From Sialis fuliginosa (taxonomy: Eukaryota; Arthropoda; Insecta; Megaloptera; Sialidae), in contig OY540810.1 in assembly GCA_961205875.1 (NCBI GenBank), positions 39,432,001 to 39,496,000 of the forward strand: a DNA stretch of 64,000 nt, read 5' to 3'. Of the stretch, positions 11,093 to 21,434 are shown piece after piece. The notes below the pieces were generated by a model. The model was given only the letters and a program-made list of their open reading frames with translations, did no database searches and had not been told where the DNA came from. A program made the translations under genes and the position numbers. Positions within the stretch are counted from its first letter, which is position 1. Each line of letters begins with the position of its first letter.

Positions 11093-11835
11093 ACTAGCTG
11101 CTACCCGCGGCTTCGCTCGCATGGATTTCGAAACTCCCATCCCCATGATATTTTTTCCGCCGGATCGAATAACACTAATTACAACCCTTCATATGTGACA
11201 GGGGGTGAAATATTTATTACTAAAAAAAAATTCCTCATATAAATTTTTCTACCCTTTTGCAATCCCGCAAGGGTTCAATTTTCGGGATACGAAGTAACCT
11301 ATGCCCTTCTTCGGGATGCAAGCTATCTCACTGTCAAATTCCATTAAGATCCGTAAAGCGATTTAGCCGTAAACAAGTAACAAATAGACAGACTGAGAGA
11401 TACACTTTCGCATTTATAATATAAGTCTCGACTCCTATGTAAGATAAAGGGTTGTTTTGTCCACCTAATAACCCCTCTTTCGTAATATTTTTCCCGCCAG
11501 ATCGAATGTAACCAATTACAACCCTTCATATGTGAGGGTGAAATATAAAAATTTTCTTATTTTTAGTTTTCTTTCATTATACAAAATCGTTAATATCTCG
11601 GCTCCTATGCGAGATAGAGGGTTGTTTTTCCTCCCGATATTAATTACTAAAAAAAATTAAAAAATTTCCACCTCCTTGCAATTCATTAGGGGTTGAATTT
11701 TCGAGATATAAAGTAGCCTATGTCCGTCCTCTGGATGCAAGCTATCTCATTGCAAAATTTCATTAATATCGGTTCAGCGGTTTAGTCGTGAAAATGTAAC
11801 AAACTGACAGAGAGACAGACAGACATTAGTATGGA
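11093..11835 (-). mobile_element. Helitron-type element, group B, with internal duplication
   Basis: Read on the minus strand it starts A|TCCATACTAATGTCTGTC (11835 downward) and ends with a GC-rich hairpin around GCGAGCGAAGCCGCGG followed by CTAG next to T (11093), as Helitrons do: TC start, CTAG end, insertion between A and T. A block with ACCCTTCATATGTGA occurs twice (about 11150-11240 and 11470-11545), and a second GACAGACTGAG leader lies at 11389, so a partial tandem copy has formed inside. No Rep/helicase gene; non-autonomous. The TCCATACTAAT group is widespread in Lepidoptera (known). Confidence 0.78.
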
Positions 11836-12124
11836 TTAGTATGGATTGATTTGTGCTCGGTATTATAAAAAATTTGTTTGACTGTCAATGCAAATTTGCT
11901 CCCAGCGAACGCTATCTGATAGGTGTCAAATTATTATGAAATTGCTCGATATTTTAAAACAGTGGTAATAAATGTATAATAATGTAAAAATAATAAAACA
12001 ATAATGTAGTTGGACTGTAGAGCGTATTTTTTAAATTATGTATATTAACCTTCAAGCAGGCGAGTAGTTAATAAGAACGGGAGCAGTCGTGCGTAACCTA
12101 AAAGACCTATTGAAGATTTTAGGG

Positions 12125-12407
12125 CAGTAGCGTAGGAACGGGGGGGGTTTTGGGGTCGAAACCCCCCCCGAAATTTTAAAATATATGAAATTAGTATAAC
12201 AATTTGGAATTATTGTGAAAAAAAAGGTCTTCACTTATAATTTTCAATTGTGTGACCTTTTTTTTTTTTTTTAGTCAATAAAAGTCATAATTAACTAAAA
12301 TTTTTGCTTTTTCAATCAAAAAAATTTCGCATATTTTTTGGAATATCAAAACCCCCCCCGAAAATTTAAAACAGTGGCGTAGTAAGAAAAATCTTACTAC
12401 GCCACTG
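12125..12407 (-). mobile_element. hAT MITE, CAGTGGCGTAG family, hairpin-ended copy
   Basis: Perfect 8-bp target duplications TTTTAGGG (12117-12124 and 12408-12415) flank the element. The left end reads CAGTAGCGTAGGAACGGGGG and the right end CTACGCCACTG, matching the element at 53909-54130 in reverse. The last 36 bp form a perfect hairpin: CAGTGGCGTAGTAAGA at 12372-12387, AAAA, then its complement. Thus the terminal repeat is present twice, head to head, at one end. Runs of G and C of about 8 lie near the ends. Confidence 0.92.
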
Positions 12408-12699
12408 TTTTAGGGAATTGAAACACCAAATAGTTAATTAATCACATAATTTTAATAATTAAAACAATTATCTTTCAGTCAGGAAACTATTTAGTTATTA
12501 AAAATATGTTCTAATCGAAGTAACTGCAATTAAAATGATAATTAAAAAAGAACACATATTTTCTTTGGATTGGATGAAAATTTCAATAAAATTAAATAAA
12601 ATCAAATTATAAAAAAACACACTGGCAAAACAATTTGGCAAGATAAATCTTTATAATTAGAAATCAAAAATTAAAAAAAAAATTATAAAATCCAAAATC
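12408..12699. other. Unassigned intronic DNA
   Basis: AT-rich; nothing recognised. A 354-nt minus-strand open frame (12657-13010) has no detectable domain. Confidence 0.4.
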
Positions 12700-13037
12700 T
12701 CAGTTTTCTTCCTCATCAGAATCTTCGCCGCGACTAAAACAAAAGCTATTTGGACAACGCGAGACGCGCGGGGAAAGGGGTAATTAGTTGCTTTTGTTTG
12801 TAGTGAACTTAGAAGAGGGTACTTGAGACGAGAAATGTTTGTGACGAAAATATTCAAAATTATAAACAATAATATATCAAGTGCGGTCAATTCGACACCG
12901 CGCGACTGCTTGAAGGTTAAGAAAATATCATTTTCGCTATACATATACATATATAAAACAAGGATTTCTACGCTAAATTCAACGTTTCTACCAGTGTACA
13001 TCTCGTACAAATCCCTAGTTATTGATTCAGTTGCACA
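12700..13037 (+). other. GC-richer block ending in a splice-donor-like site
   Basis: Compared with its surroundings this block is unusually GC-rich (GGACAACGCGAGACGCGCGG, TTCGACACCGCGCGACTGC) and no repeat copy was found in the window. It ends at GTTGCACA|GTAAGA. A weak open frame (12823-13041, 72 codons) has no recognisable domain. It could be an exon of an unknown or antisense transcript, or a regulatory block; there is no protein-level support. Confidence 0.25.
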
Positions 13038-13367
13038 GTAAGAATTTACGATATTAAAATTTTTAAAATAAAATGAAGAATAATCACATTTATAATAAAA
13101 AACATAATGTTATAAATTTTAATATTTATAAATGTTAAATACTTAAATCATTAAATAAATTTTATGTGAAAAACATTTTATAAAGTAATAAAAATAACAC
13201 TTTAAAATGAAATATACACACATTTAAATATCTGTACACTGAAGTAATATATCTATTCACAAAATGGATGAGTGCGAAGTTTTTTTAAGTTAAAAGCATT
13301 CTCCTTTAATTTACTTACAGCAACTTGAGTTTTTAATTTTTAATTCATTGTGCTTTTTTCTCTTACA

Positions 13368-13402
13368 GGGTTTTTTCTTGTATGATAATTTAATCAATGG
13401 GA
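13368..13402 (+). other. Possible micro-exon between strong splice signals
   Basis: A pyrimidine-rich acceptor (CTTTTTTCTCTTACAG) and a consensus donor (GGGAG|GTAAGTACT) bracket 34-35 nt on the plus strand. A second acceptor-like TTTACTTACAG lies at about 13310-13320. Together with the donor at 13038 this could be part of a plus-strand spliced RNA inside the channel intron. Splice-like motifs also arise by chance in AT-rich DNA, so this is only a candidate. Confidence 0.25.
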
Positions 13403-14044
13403 GGTAAGTACTATATTGAAGATAATATAGTGTTGTATTTTTTTTTAAATTTATTTTTACATATTTTTATGTCGGGTATTTATTTAGAAAGATAATAGTA
13501 GTAGAGCAAAATCTAAGCTAAAGTTATCTGCAAAGTGTCAAATTATTATGAACTAGCTGTTATACTTCTTACGACTTCATTCCAGCATAGGTATATACAG
13601 GATGATCCGGTTTGGGATACAGATATTTTAAAAGCTGATTCCTTAGCTCATTGTGAGTAAAAAAAAGTACGGGCAGATGGGGTCTATTTTCAACACCCTC
13701 TGAGCTACAGGTGTTTAAAAACTTCCTTCAGAGTAGTACTTACAAACAAAGATTATCTCATAACTTCCAAAGTAACGTAAGTAGAGCAACCACAATGAGT
13801 TAGTTTCATAGGCAATTAACTAACGTATTTTTTAGTATTAGCGTTGTTGCTAGTAGTGTCTCCAGTTCAGAGATATTGCTCATCAAAGTAAAAAAATATA
13901 TTTATTTTTTTGAAAATTTTTATGAAAAGGAAATAAAAATTTAGTAGTGAAAATTTTAATACTCCGCTTATCTTACCAGTTATCAGTTTTCACCATTTTC
14001 TCAACATTTTGTCTTATGTCTGATATTGCGTTTTGATACTAACC
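13403..14044. other. Intronic DNA with two isolated repeat ends
   Basis: Bases 13552-13590 (AACTAGCTGTTATACTTC) look like the CTAG end of a Helitron group B copy in reverse. At 13591 TATACAGGATGATCCGG resembles an ACAGGGTG-type end; its partner is not found. No gene. Confidence 0.4.
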
Positions 14045-14427
14045 TCCTCATATATTATAAAACACAATGTTCCTCGGTCTATCTGTCTGTCTGTCTGTCT
14101 GTCCGTAAGTGCGATTATCACTCGAGAACAACTTATTCGATTTACGTGTTTTTTAAAATTCATAGCGATATGTTATTTTCCCAGATTTTAGTATATATTT
14201 TGTTAGGTTAGGTAACATAAGGAATAAGCAGTGACGATAATAGTAAAAGTCAGAAAAAAGTTTGCCGCCAAGGTGCCCTTTTGCAATACGTTGCCTAAGC
14301 TGTTAAATATTGAACAAAATAATGTAGTAAAGAATTGTTTAGAATCAAAAGATCTAAAATAATTCAACTATATTTTTCAAAAATCTAATTCCGTAGTCCA
14401 CGCAAGCGAAGTCGCGGGCACTACATA
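14045..14427 (+). mobile_element. Helitron-type element, group A, short derivative
   Basis: Aligns to both ends of the element at 20325-21199: start CTCCTCATATATTATAAAAC and (GTCT)n, then ATCACTCGAGAACAAC, the block ATTGAACAAAATAATGTAG, and the terminal hairpin CCACGCAAGCGAAGTCGCGG. The middle, including the TGACCTGCAAAACATTAATC region, is deleted. The CTAG terminus is degraded to CTAC. Confidence 0.78.
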
Positions 14428-15617
14428 ACACGTATGTAGTTTTCTATTATTATTAAAAAAAACTAATCTTGTTACCACATACACATTACACGGTTGTAGA
14501 AAATGCAATTATAAAATAACAAAGATTCTTTACATGAGCTTAATTGCCTTTCATTTTTCCAGAGCGATGAAGTTTTAAACTGAAATATTGAACAGCCAGA
14601 ATTAAATACATTATTTACAGTGTTATATACATACATATATGTATGAGGTCCACCCAGATTGATTTTATTAAAACATCAGAGCAATTTCTAATGGAAAACA
14701 ACACTACGGGTAAATATCGAGTCAACCCCATCGAAGATATATATACATATTATATTCAATGTAATATCACATCTCAAAACAAACAACACATGAACGATGT
14801 GTTTATATGGCGTATATAATATGTATGATAATACAGTGTTGCCAAAAAGTTTCAAAAAAATGTTTATACACCATAAACATAGAGCATGGACCACGCATCT
14901 GATTCGAAAACAAAGACGTGTCGAAAGAAAGAGATGGAAACAGGTTTGGAATATATTTTTCCTTTTTTTAAACAGGAGTGAAACTATTCATTCTTGGCCC
15001 CGAACATTAAAAACATTCATAGATACATACATATAAAGAGGTTAAAATACAAAAAAGAATTAACTTTATAAAAAAAATTTATTGTTGATTTCTAAATAAT
15101 ATAAGTTTCGTAGACCATAATAGAAACAACTTTCATCAAAATGTAAACACAGCATTGTCCATTTTCTTACAATTGTATCTTTTTCACCAATAATGTTTAA
15201 CCATTTTTTTAAGTGGAAATCTGTGACAACAGATTTATAATTAATTAATTACCGATAAGTATTATTTAATATATTATTGAAAATATTATTTACTTAACGA
15301 CGAAAATATCTTTTAGGATCTTTATCCAACCGCCACTTACAAACAAAACAAATATGAACCATTATAGTATGTTTATTGTTTATATTATTTACTTTTCTAA
15401 TAAAAAACTTATTGCACAAGAATCACAAGATGATATACAAAAATACTACCCTGAACTGTAGTAAGCTACCAATCAGATTCTTAGAAGAAGAGATATATAT
15501 ATATACATATATTCCAAAATACACAGCATCTCTCTCTCACTTTTTGAACAAATGTTACACCATTGTGTTAATACAGAATGCGCTGTCCATTCTCTATGTC
15601 TATATTTCACACATACC
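14428..15617. other. Unassigned intronic DNA
   Basis: AT-rich sequence with short ATAC/ATAT simple repeats (near 14628 and 15500). Several short open frames on both strands (for example 14688-14894, 15376-15699) overlap each other and show no domain. Nothing else recognised. Confidence 0.4.
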
Positions 15618-16231
15618 CAGAGGCGGATTATCCATAAGGCAAACTAGGCACGTGCCTAGGGCGCGAGGTTACAAAGGGGTGCGCGCGCGAAATTTTTGAA
15701 AAATAACAAAAAAATAATTGTAATTATTTAAAATGTAATTGTCAGTAAGTACCTATACACCTACTTACACAATATAAAAAGATTCTTGTGTGCACAAAAA
15801 GATGATGTGATAATTTTTAACAAACAAAATATAGACGCAACAATAAGAAAATATTTGAATTTCGGAAATTTCATTGTTATATTTAATATGAAAAGTTACG
15901 TAACAGTGGAAGGGAGGGGTCAAGCTGAATGTCAGAAAATTTGTATTTGTGTGTATTTGTGTAGTCCATTAGGTTTTAGTTTATTACTCAAAGAATGAGT
16001 ATGGCTAAATGTGAAAGCAAAGGCTATAAAAAAAAAGAATGAGTGAATTGAAAAAAAAAACCTAGTGGTGCAGCATATAAAAAGAAGGCTAAGGAAAAAG
16101 ACGAAAAACATCAAAATGTAATAAAGCACACGAAAAATATAGACACATTTTTTTCAAAATTAAAAAGTGATGATTCAGGGGCGCCGATGAGGTGCTTGCC
16201 TAGGGCGCACTCGACATTTAATCCGCCTCTA
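15618..16231 (+). mobile_element. hAT deletion derivative with CAGAGGCGGATTA ends
   Basis: CAGAGGCGGATTA (15618) and TAATCCGCCTCTA (to 16231) are inverted ends; perfect 8-bp duplications CACATACC flank them at 15610-15617 and 16232-16239. Subterminal TGCCTAGGGCGCG is mirrored near the right end. A broken transposase start remains inside (16039-16190), so this is an internal deletion of a full hAT element. Confidence 0.92.
16039..16190 (+). pseudogene. N-terminal remnant of a hAT transposase
   Basis: Read from 16061 the frame gives PSGAAYKKKAKEKDEK and later IDTFFSKLK, preceded by lysines. The KPSGAAYRKRK...FF pattern is the usual N-terminus of hAT transposases of the ZMYM1-like group (family knowledge). 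A candidate ATG at 16039 is one base out of frame across a run of ten A, where it meets a stop at once. The frame then runs into the right terminal repeat, so the BED finger, catalytic and dimerisation regions are gone. It lies inside the 15618-16231 element. Confidence 0.75.
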
Positions 16232-16879
16232 CACATACCCAAGGGTAGTTTCACTCTATTGGTTGACAGTTGAATGCTAAATGTAGTTTGACTTTAATAA
16301 GCTATTAGGTGAAACTTTTTTTCAGATATTTGAGTTCGTTGATTAATCTTACAGCGCCCTCTACCGAGAGAAGAAAGCATTTTTAAGAAAATTTTTTCCT
16401 ACTAAAGATACTAATTTTTTCACGTAGAATACGAATATGCAATAAAAAATATAGGTTTTTATTTAAAAAATCAAAGTTGACTTTGATTTGACCTTGAAAA
16501 ATAGTTTGAAGGTCAACCATTGTTTGGTCTCCTTGAAACCAAGTAACTTTTGTTTGAAACGTTTTTCTTAATTTCGCATACTTCTCGAGATATTTGACTG
16601 CGTTGATTAAAATGACTCACCTGATATCTGCAAAATGTTTAATTAATAAAACTATAATTCTCTGATTTACTTTACCCCAGTAATATTTCATCATTTTGAA
16701 TGCAAACACATATTCAGTTTCATACAATAACAGAAATAGATAAACGCATTGTAATTAAAATAGGTTCTCTATAAGTTGCTTGTATTAACTTAGAAATAAT
16801 TCATATTTAGTACGGGTGCTGCCATCTTGTCAACCGTGAATTCATCACATATCGAAGATAATAAAACTTACTATGGTGC
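16232..16879. other. Intronic DNA with an arm fragment
   Basis: Bases 16400-16560 (ACGTAGAATACGAATATGC, TATAGGTTTTTATTTA, TTTGAAGGTCAACCATTG) resemble blocks of the 7353-8239 foldback arms as a single diverged copy. The rest is unassigned; no gene. Confidence 0.45.
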
Positions 16880-18389
16880 TATAAAGGCTGTAGCCGGGTA
16901 AGCATGCAAAACATGCCTTTACATGGATTTGGCTGATTATTTTTTTGGAAGTCACATTCTATTAAACATTCAACCTGATCAAATATTAGCTTCCAAAAAT
17001 TTATAGTTTTCGATAAAAAATTTTTTTTTGATTTTCAAAAAAAATTTTTTTTTTGATAATCTGTCAGTCGAATTTGATGGTGCTTGAAATATATTATAGA
17101 GGTACTTATGACTCATCAGAGGTAATTTTATTATGATCCTCTGTACATAATAAATCAGAAAAAAAATTAATAAAATTTAAAAAATCAAAAAAGACCATGT
17201 TGTCTTCGGAGGGCAATCACAATTTTTTATATATTATACCTTGTATGTACCCAAACAACATATCAAAATCCCAAATTGATACAAAGGGTATAACATACTC
17301 GTATAAATTCGCATGCGGTCGTATCGGAGTGGCGCGAGCGAGTGCAAGTGTCTTAATACTTTTAAAATATCTCTAATTTGTTGCTAAACAGGACTGGGCT
17401 AGCCCAGAGGCATATCGAAAATTTGACGGGGCCCATTGGCTGATAAAAACGAAATAAAGAGGCCGTAGCCGGGAATATATGGGAACTGCTCCATTGAATT
17501 AATTTTACAATTTTTTTTCTCATAGGTTTTTTTTAAGTAACAAAAAATCGCCCCAAGTCGCTTAGAAATGTTTATAATCGACTTTAGTAGCAACAAATCA
17601 CATTTCCGCTGTGAACTAGCGAATCTTCTTCCATTAAAAACTATAGACAAGATTTTTTTTTTTAATAAAAATTATCTGAACAAAAATGAATATATTGAAG
17701 CACAGACATTTAGGGCGATTTAATTTTACTTAAAAAGCAACCTATGAGAAAAAAATTTGTTAAATTGATTCAATGGAGCAGTTCCCATATATTCCCGGCT
17801 ACGACCTCTATATTTTGTTTTTATCAGACAATGGGCCTCGTCAAATTTTCGATATGCCTCTGGGCTAGCCCAGTCCTGTTTAGCAACAAATTAGAGATAT
17901 TTTAAAAGTATTAAGACACTTGCACTCGCTCGCGCCACTCCGATACGACCGCATGCGAATTTATACGAGTATGTTATACCCTTTGTATCAATTTGGGATT
18001 TTGATATGTTGTTTGGGTACATACAAGGTATAATATATAAAAAAATTGTGATTGCCCTCCGAAGACAACATGGTCTTTTTTGATTTTTTAAATTTTATTA
18101 ATTTTTTTTTCTGATTTATTATGTACAGAGGATCATAATAAAATTACCTCTGATGAGTCATAAGTACCTCTATAATATATTTCAAGCACCATCAAATTCG
18201 ACTGACAGATTATCAAAAAAAAAATTTTTTTTGAAAATCAAAAAATTTTTTTTTATCGAAAACTATAAATTTTTGGAAGTTAATATTTGGTCAGGTTGAA
18301 TGTTTAATAGAATGTGACTTCCAAAAAAATAATCAGCCAAATCCATGTAAAGACATGTTTTGCATGCTTACCCGGCTACAGCCTTTATA
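16880..18389. mobile_element. Large foldback element P, arms about 577 bp
   Basis: Left arm 16880-17456 and right arm 17811-18389 are inverted copies with few differences. Outer ends are TATAAAGGCTGTAGCCGGG and its complement, compatible with a TA duplication. Landmarks in each arm are CTCGCTCGCGCC, GTATGTTATACCC and CTGGGCTAGCCCAG. A related single arm lies at 6665-7096. A smaller element occupies the centre. No transposase is visible. Confidence 0.88.
17457..17810. mobile_element. Smaller inverted-repeat element at the centre of P
   Basis: Inverted ends AAGAGGCCGTAGCCGGGAAT (17457) and the matching complement (to 17810) extend through ATATGGGAACTGCTCCATTG, about 90 bp in all. TA flanks both ends (17455-17456, 17811-17812). 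Its end motif GCCGTAGCCGGG is close to the outer end of P (GCTGTAGCCGGG), so the two are probably related families. The loop holds a short minus-strand frame of no known type. Confidence 0.75.
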
Positions 18390-18614
18390 AAGAAACCAAG
18401 TACGTAGTAGTTTTTATAGTTTTTAATAGTAAAATTTATTCACGGAATACGTCAAACGGTATTTTAAAAATTATATTGCAGCATGTTTGTGTATTTTTTA
18501 TGTAGATTTTTTTTTGTGCTAATATACTTTGAATCGATAATATTTATAAGATATTTGTTTTGATCCCGAATATCAGAACAATGATGAAGTGGATTTTGGT
18601 TGAGAAAATATTGT

Positions 18615-19029
18615 TGCTTCCTTGCAATATCTAAGATACAAGCTTTGTGACCGTTTTAAAATTAGAAAAAAAATGTTCTCCGATTTCAAAATTTTAAATT
18701 GATCTTTCCGTTTCAGGTCAAGTGTCTGTCTGTCTGAACCTCTGAACCGATATTAATGAAACTTGATTGGATGGTTGGGTCTGGCTTGAGGATGGTTCCT
18801 TTTCAAAATCGTGTATAAGAGAGAGGAGTGACATCCCAAAATATTTATTTTATCAAGATATCTCAAGAACGACACGTGTTACGTGAAAAAAGTATAGAAT
18901 ATTTTTTGTAGGGCATTCAATTTCCTATAATATAACGTCTGTTGTAAAATATTCCCTTGCAAAGATTTATCTTAATTTGTTTCAAAAAATAAAAATTGTT
19001 CAATTGTTAATGAATTTAACGAGGAAGCA
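18615..19029 (+). repeat. Repeat S, copy 1 (short)
   Basis: Begins TGCTTCCTTGCAATATC and ends CGAGGAAGCA, a 10-bp imperfect inverted end. Shared internal blocks are CCGATTTCAAAATTTTAAAT, GTCTGTCTGTCTGAACC, TGAACCGATATTAATG and AGATATCTCAAGAACGACAC. The minisatellite block present in other copies is missing. Related copies are at 22141, 38590 and 62220. Confidence 0.75.
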
Positions 19030-19092
19030 CTGTGCATTTACTGCAGATATTTTTTTCGTATGTAAGGTAGTGGTATATTGTTTGTTATATAC

Positions 19093-19619
19093 TGTAACGT
19101 TTTTGGGTTCAATTGCTTTAACTAATTTCATTTAACCTGTAATTGGTTCGGTAGAATGACCTGAGGGTGCTTGGAATCGTAAACACTGCTATACTAAATA
19201 AATAAATTTAATTTTAACTGCACTTACACTATGTCTTTACAAAAACTGGTACTATATCTATTACACAAAAACTAAAACTATTTCGAATACAAAAAAAAAA
19301 CTATTTCAATACAAAATCTTTCACTATGTCTATTACACAAAACTTGTTCTATTTTGAATATGAAATGGTGGTCACTACCACAGAGCCTTAATTCTCCTTA
19401 GCTTGCATTACAGGGCTAAGGTAGCTACACTGTTCCTTAGATTTATTTTAACACCTTCGGCACTTTATAAATTAATGTGTTTCTCATGACTCTGTGCTAA
19501 CAACTGACTCAATACATATTTTTCGAGGTCTCTCTACAAAAAGGATTACCTAATCTTACAACTAATTTCTACAAATCATGATATAATAACCCAAGCGGCT
19601 ATAATATAATATTGTTACA
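19093..19619. mobile_element. Solo LTR, probably Ty3/Gypsy
   Basis: The 527-bp unit starts TGTAAC and ends GTTACA, and the 4-bp direct repeat ATAC flanks it directly on both sides (19089-19092 and 19620-19623). TG...CA ends, this length and a 4-bp duplication fit a Gypsy-type LTR left after recombination. No second LTR, primer site or gag/pol is present. Orientation is not settled: AATAAA-like motifs lie at 19196-19206 on the plus strand and TATAAA is on the minus strand near 19467. Confidence 0.7.
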
Positions 19620-19661
19620 ATACATATATGGGTTTGACGTAGAACTAACGTCGTTCCCGGC

Positions 19662-20186
19662 CAAGGTTAGTAAATGACAAGGTTGCCTCATAACTTTTTG
19701 ACCAATCAGCGGCTGCGTGGGATGACGTCACCCTGAGGAACCTTTCAACGTTGTTTCATATATAAAGTTGTTTTCAAATGATTTAGAATTTTTGGATATT
19801 TGTATTTAAAAAAAGTAAATATTATTGTTTATTACAGAAGCACAAATTATTACATATAATATTTCTTCATAAAAACTTTAAAATGATGTCAGAAATCAAT
19901 GCTTAAAGAAAATACATTTGTTGGTTACATATAAAAAAACTATAATTAAAACTATAATTTATAATAATAAAATAATAAAAATTTAGATTTAAAACTCAGT
20001 ACACTATCAATATCAAATGAAAATATTTAAAAATAACTTACAATAAATCAGCTTAACTAAAATAAAGAGTAAATATAGTTTGACAGCCATTTATAATGTC
20101 AAAGAGTTCCTCACGATGACGCAATCTCCCGTCTCATGCCACTCCCCGCCACAGTTATGAGGTAACCTTGTCATTTATTAACCTTG
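19662..20186. mobile_element. MITE with CAAGGTTAGTAAATGAC ends
   Basis: CAAGGTTAGTAAATGACAAG is inverted as CTTGTCATTTATTAACCTTG at the other end, and the match extends through CCTCATAACT. GTTCCCGGC flanks both sides (19653-19661 and 20187-20195), a 9-bp duplication or 8 bp plus one chance match. TGACGTCA-like and ATGACGCAAT motifs lie just inside the ends. No coding capacity. Eight bases would suggest hAT and nine a Mutator-like element. Confidence 0.85.
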
Positions 20187-20324
20187 GTTCCCGGCGGTAT
20201 TAGCCGGGGTAACTTTGTGAGCACGAATGGATTTTATAACATACTTTGATAGCTTTTATCTCCGGAACTAGTTATCATAGAGCAATAAATAAAACGCCAA
20301 TAGATAGCTTATATGTATTGTTCA

Positions 20325-21199
20325 TCCTTAATATATATAAAGCTCAACGTCTCTCTGTCTGTCTGTCTGTCTGTCTGTCCGTTAGTTACCTTATCACTCG
20401 AGAACCACTTATCCGATTTACGTGTTTTTTTTTTAATTCATAGGTACGTTCTCTGGCCAGGTTATAGGCTATATTTTTTTACGTTAGGTAACATAACAAC
20501 TAAGCAGTGACGATAATAGTAAATCAAGTCGGAAAAAATTTTGCCGTCGGCGCGCTGTTTTGTAATACGCTGCCTAAACCGTTCAATATAGAACAAAATA
20601 ATGTATTAAAGAATTGTGTAGAATCAAAAGTTCTCCAATAAAGTCCGCGACACGATATGTCTAACTTTTATATTTAAGCCACAATGACTGCTTTTATGTT
20701 ACAATGAAAACATAAAATATTTGGGTTCTGTTTACATGGACTTATGACCTGCAAAACATTAATCCTTATCAAAATAAATGATTTCATCGTCATAAGTACT
20801 TAATGTAGATATAATTTGCCATTTACAGCATCCAATTTGGTCGTATAGTTTAGAAAATATCGAAATATATGTTATACAGGACATATTATTCGCGCGATTG
20901 TGACCGTGCGCGGGGAGCGGCGAGGGTACGTGCCAACACGCTGGGCAGAACAGGCCGGTATTCTATTGATTGTCAATTGTTTATTTTGTTTTCAATAATT
21001 AACTTTTAAATTTAAATAGAACAAAAATTATTTTTACTTTTTGTTCTGATTCGTTTTTGTTAGGTAGGTAATTTAAGTGTTATTTGGTTTTTATTACATT
21101 AATAACTAATTTGTTTGTAATTAATTCAACTATATATTTTTTAAATCCTAAACAATAATTCCGTAGTCCACGCGAGCGAAGCCGCGTGGGCCCAGCTAG
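20325..21199 (+). mobile_element. Helitron-type element, group A, full-length copy
   Basis: It starts A|TCCTTAATATATATAAAG and ends in a hairpin (CCACGCGAGCGAAGCCGCGTGG) followed by CAGCTAG|T, the Helitron signature of TC start, terminal hairpin and CTAG inserted between A and T. Internal order is (GTCT)n, ACTCGAGAACCACTTATCCG, AGCAGTGACGATAATAGT, AATATAGAACAAAATAATG, TGACCTGCAAAACATTAATC and a GC-rich patch near 20895. There is no Rep/helicase gene, so it is non-autonomous. Short frames over the (GTCT)n are spurious. Confidence 0.88.
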
Positions 21200-21434
21200 T
21201 TTATAATAAAATGTTTAATCGTGTATCCATCAAATCCTACATAGAGTAGCATTTTTTTTTTTAATTTTGTACATGTCACCAAATATTAGTATTTTTTTTC
21301 CTGTAAATACTGTTACGGAGGTACAAAAAACCAAAGATTTTGCCTATTATTTAATATCTTGAGAACCCATTTTGATACAGTAATGAAATTTGATAATTGG
21401 TTTAGTATTAATAGGTGTTATCGATTTCCAGTAT

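Noticed and set aside
430..18389. Large palindromes as assembly artefacts
   Set aside because: Arms carry independent point differences, have defined ends with flanking duplications and relatives elsewhere in the window, which argues for real elements; long-read confirmation would still be decisive.
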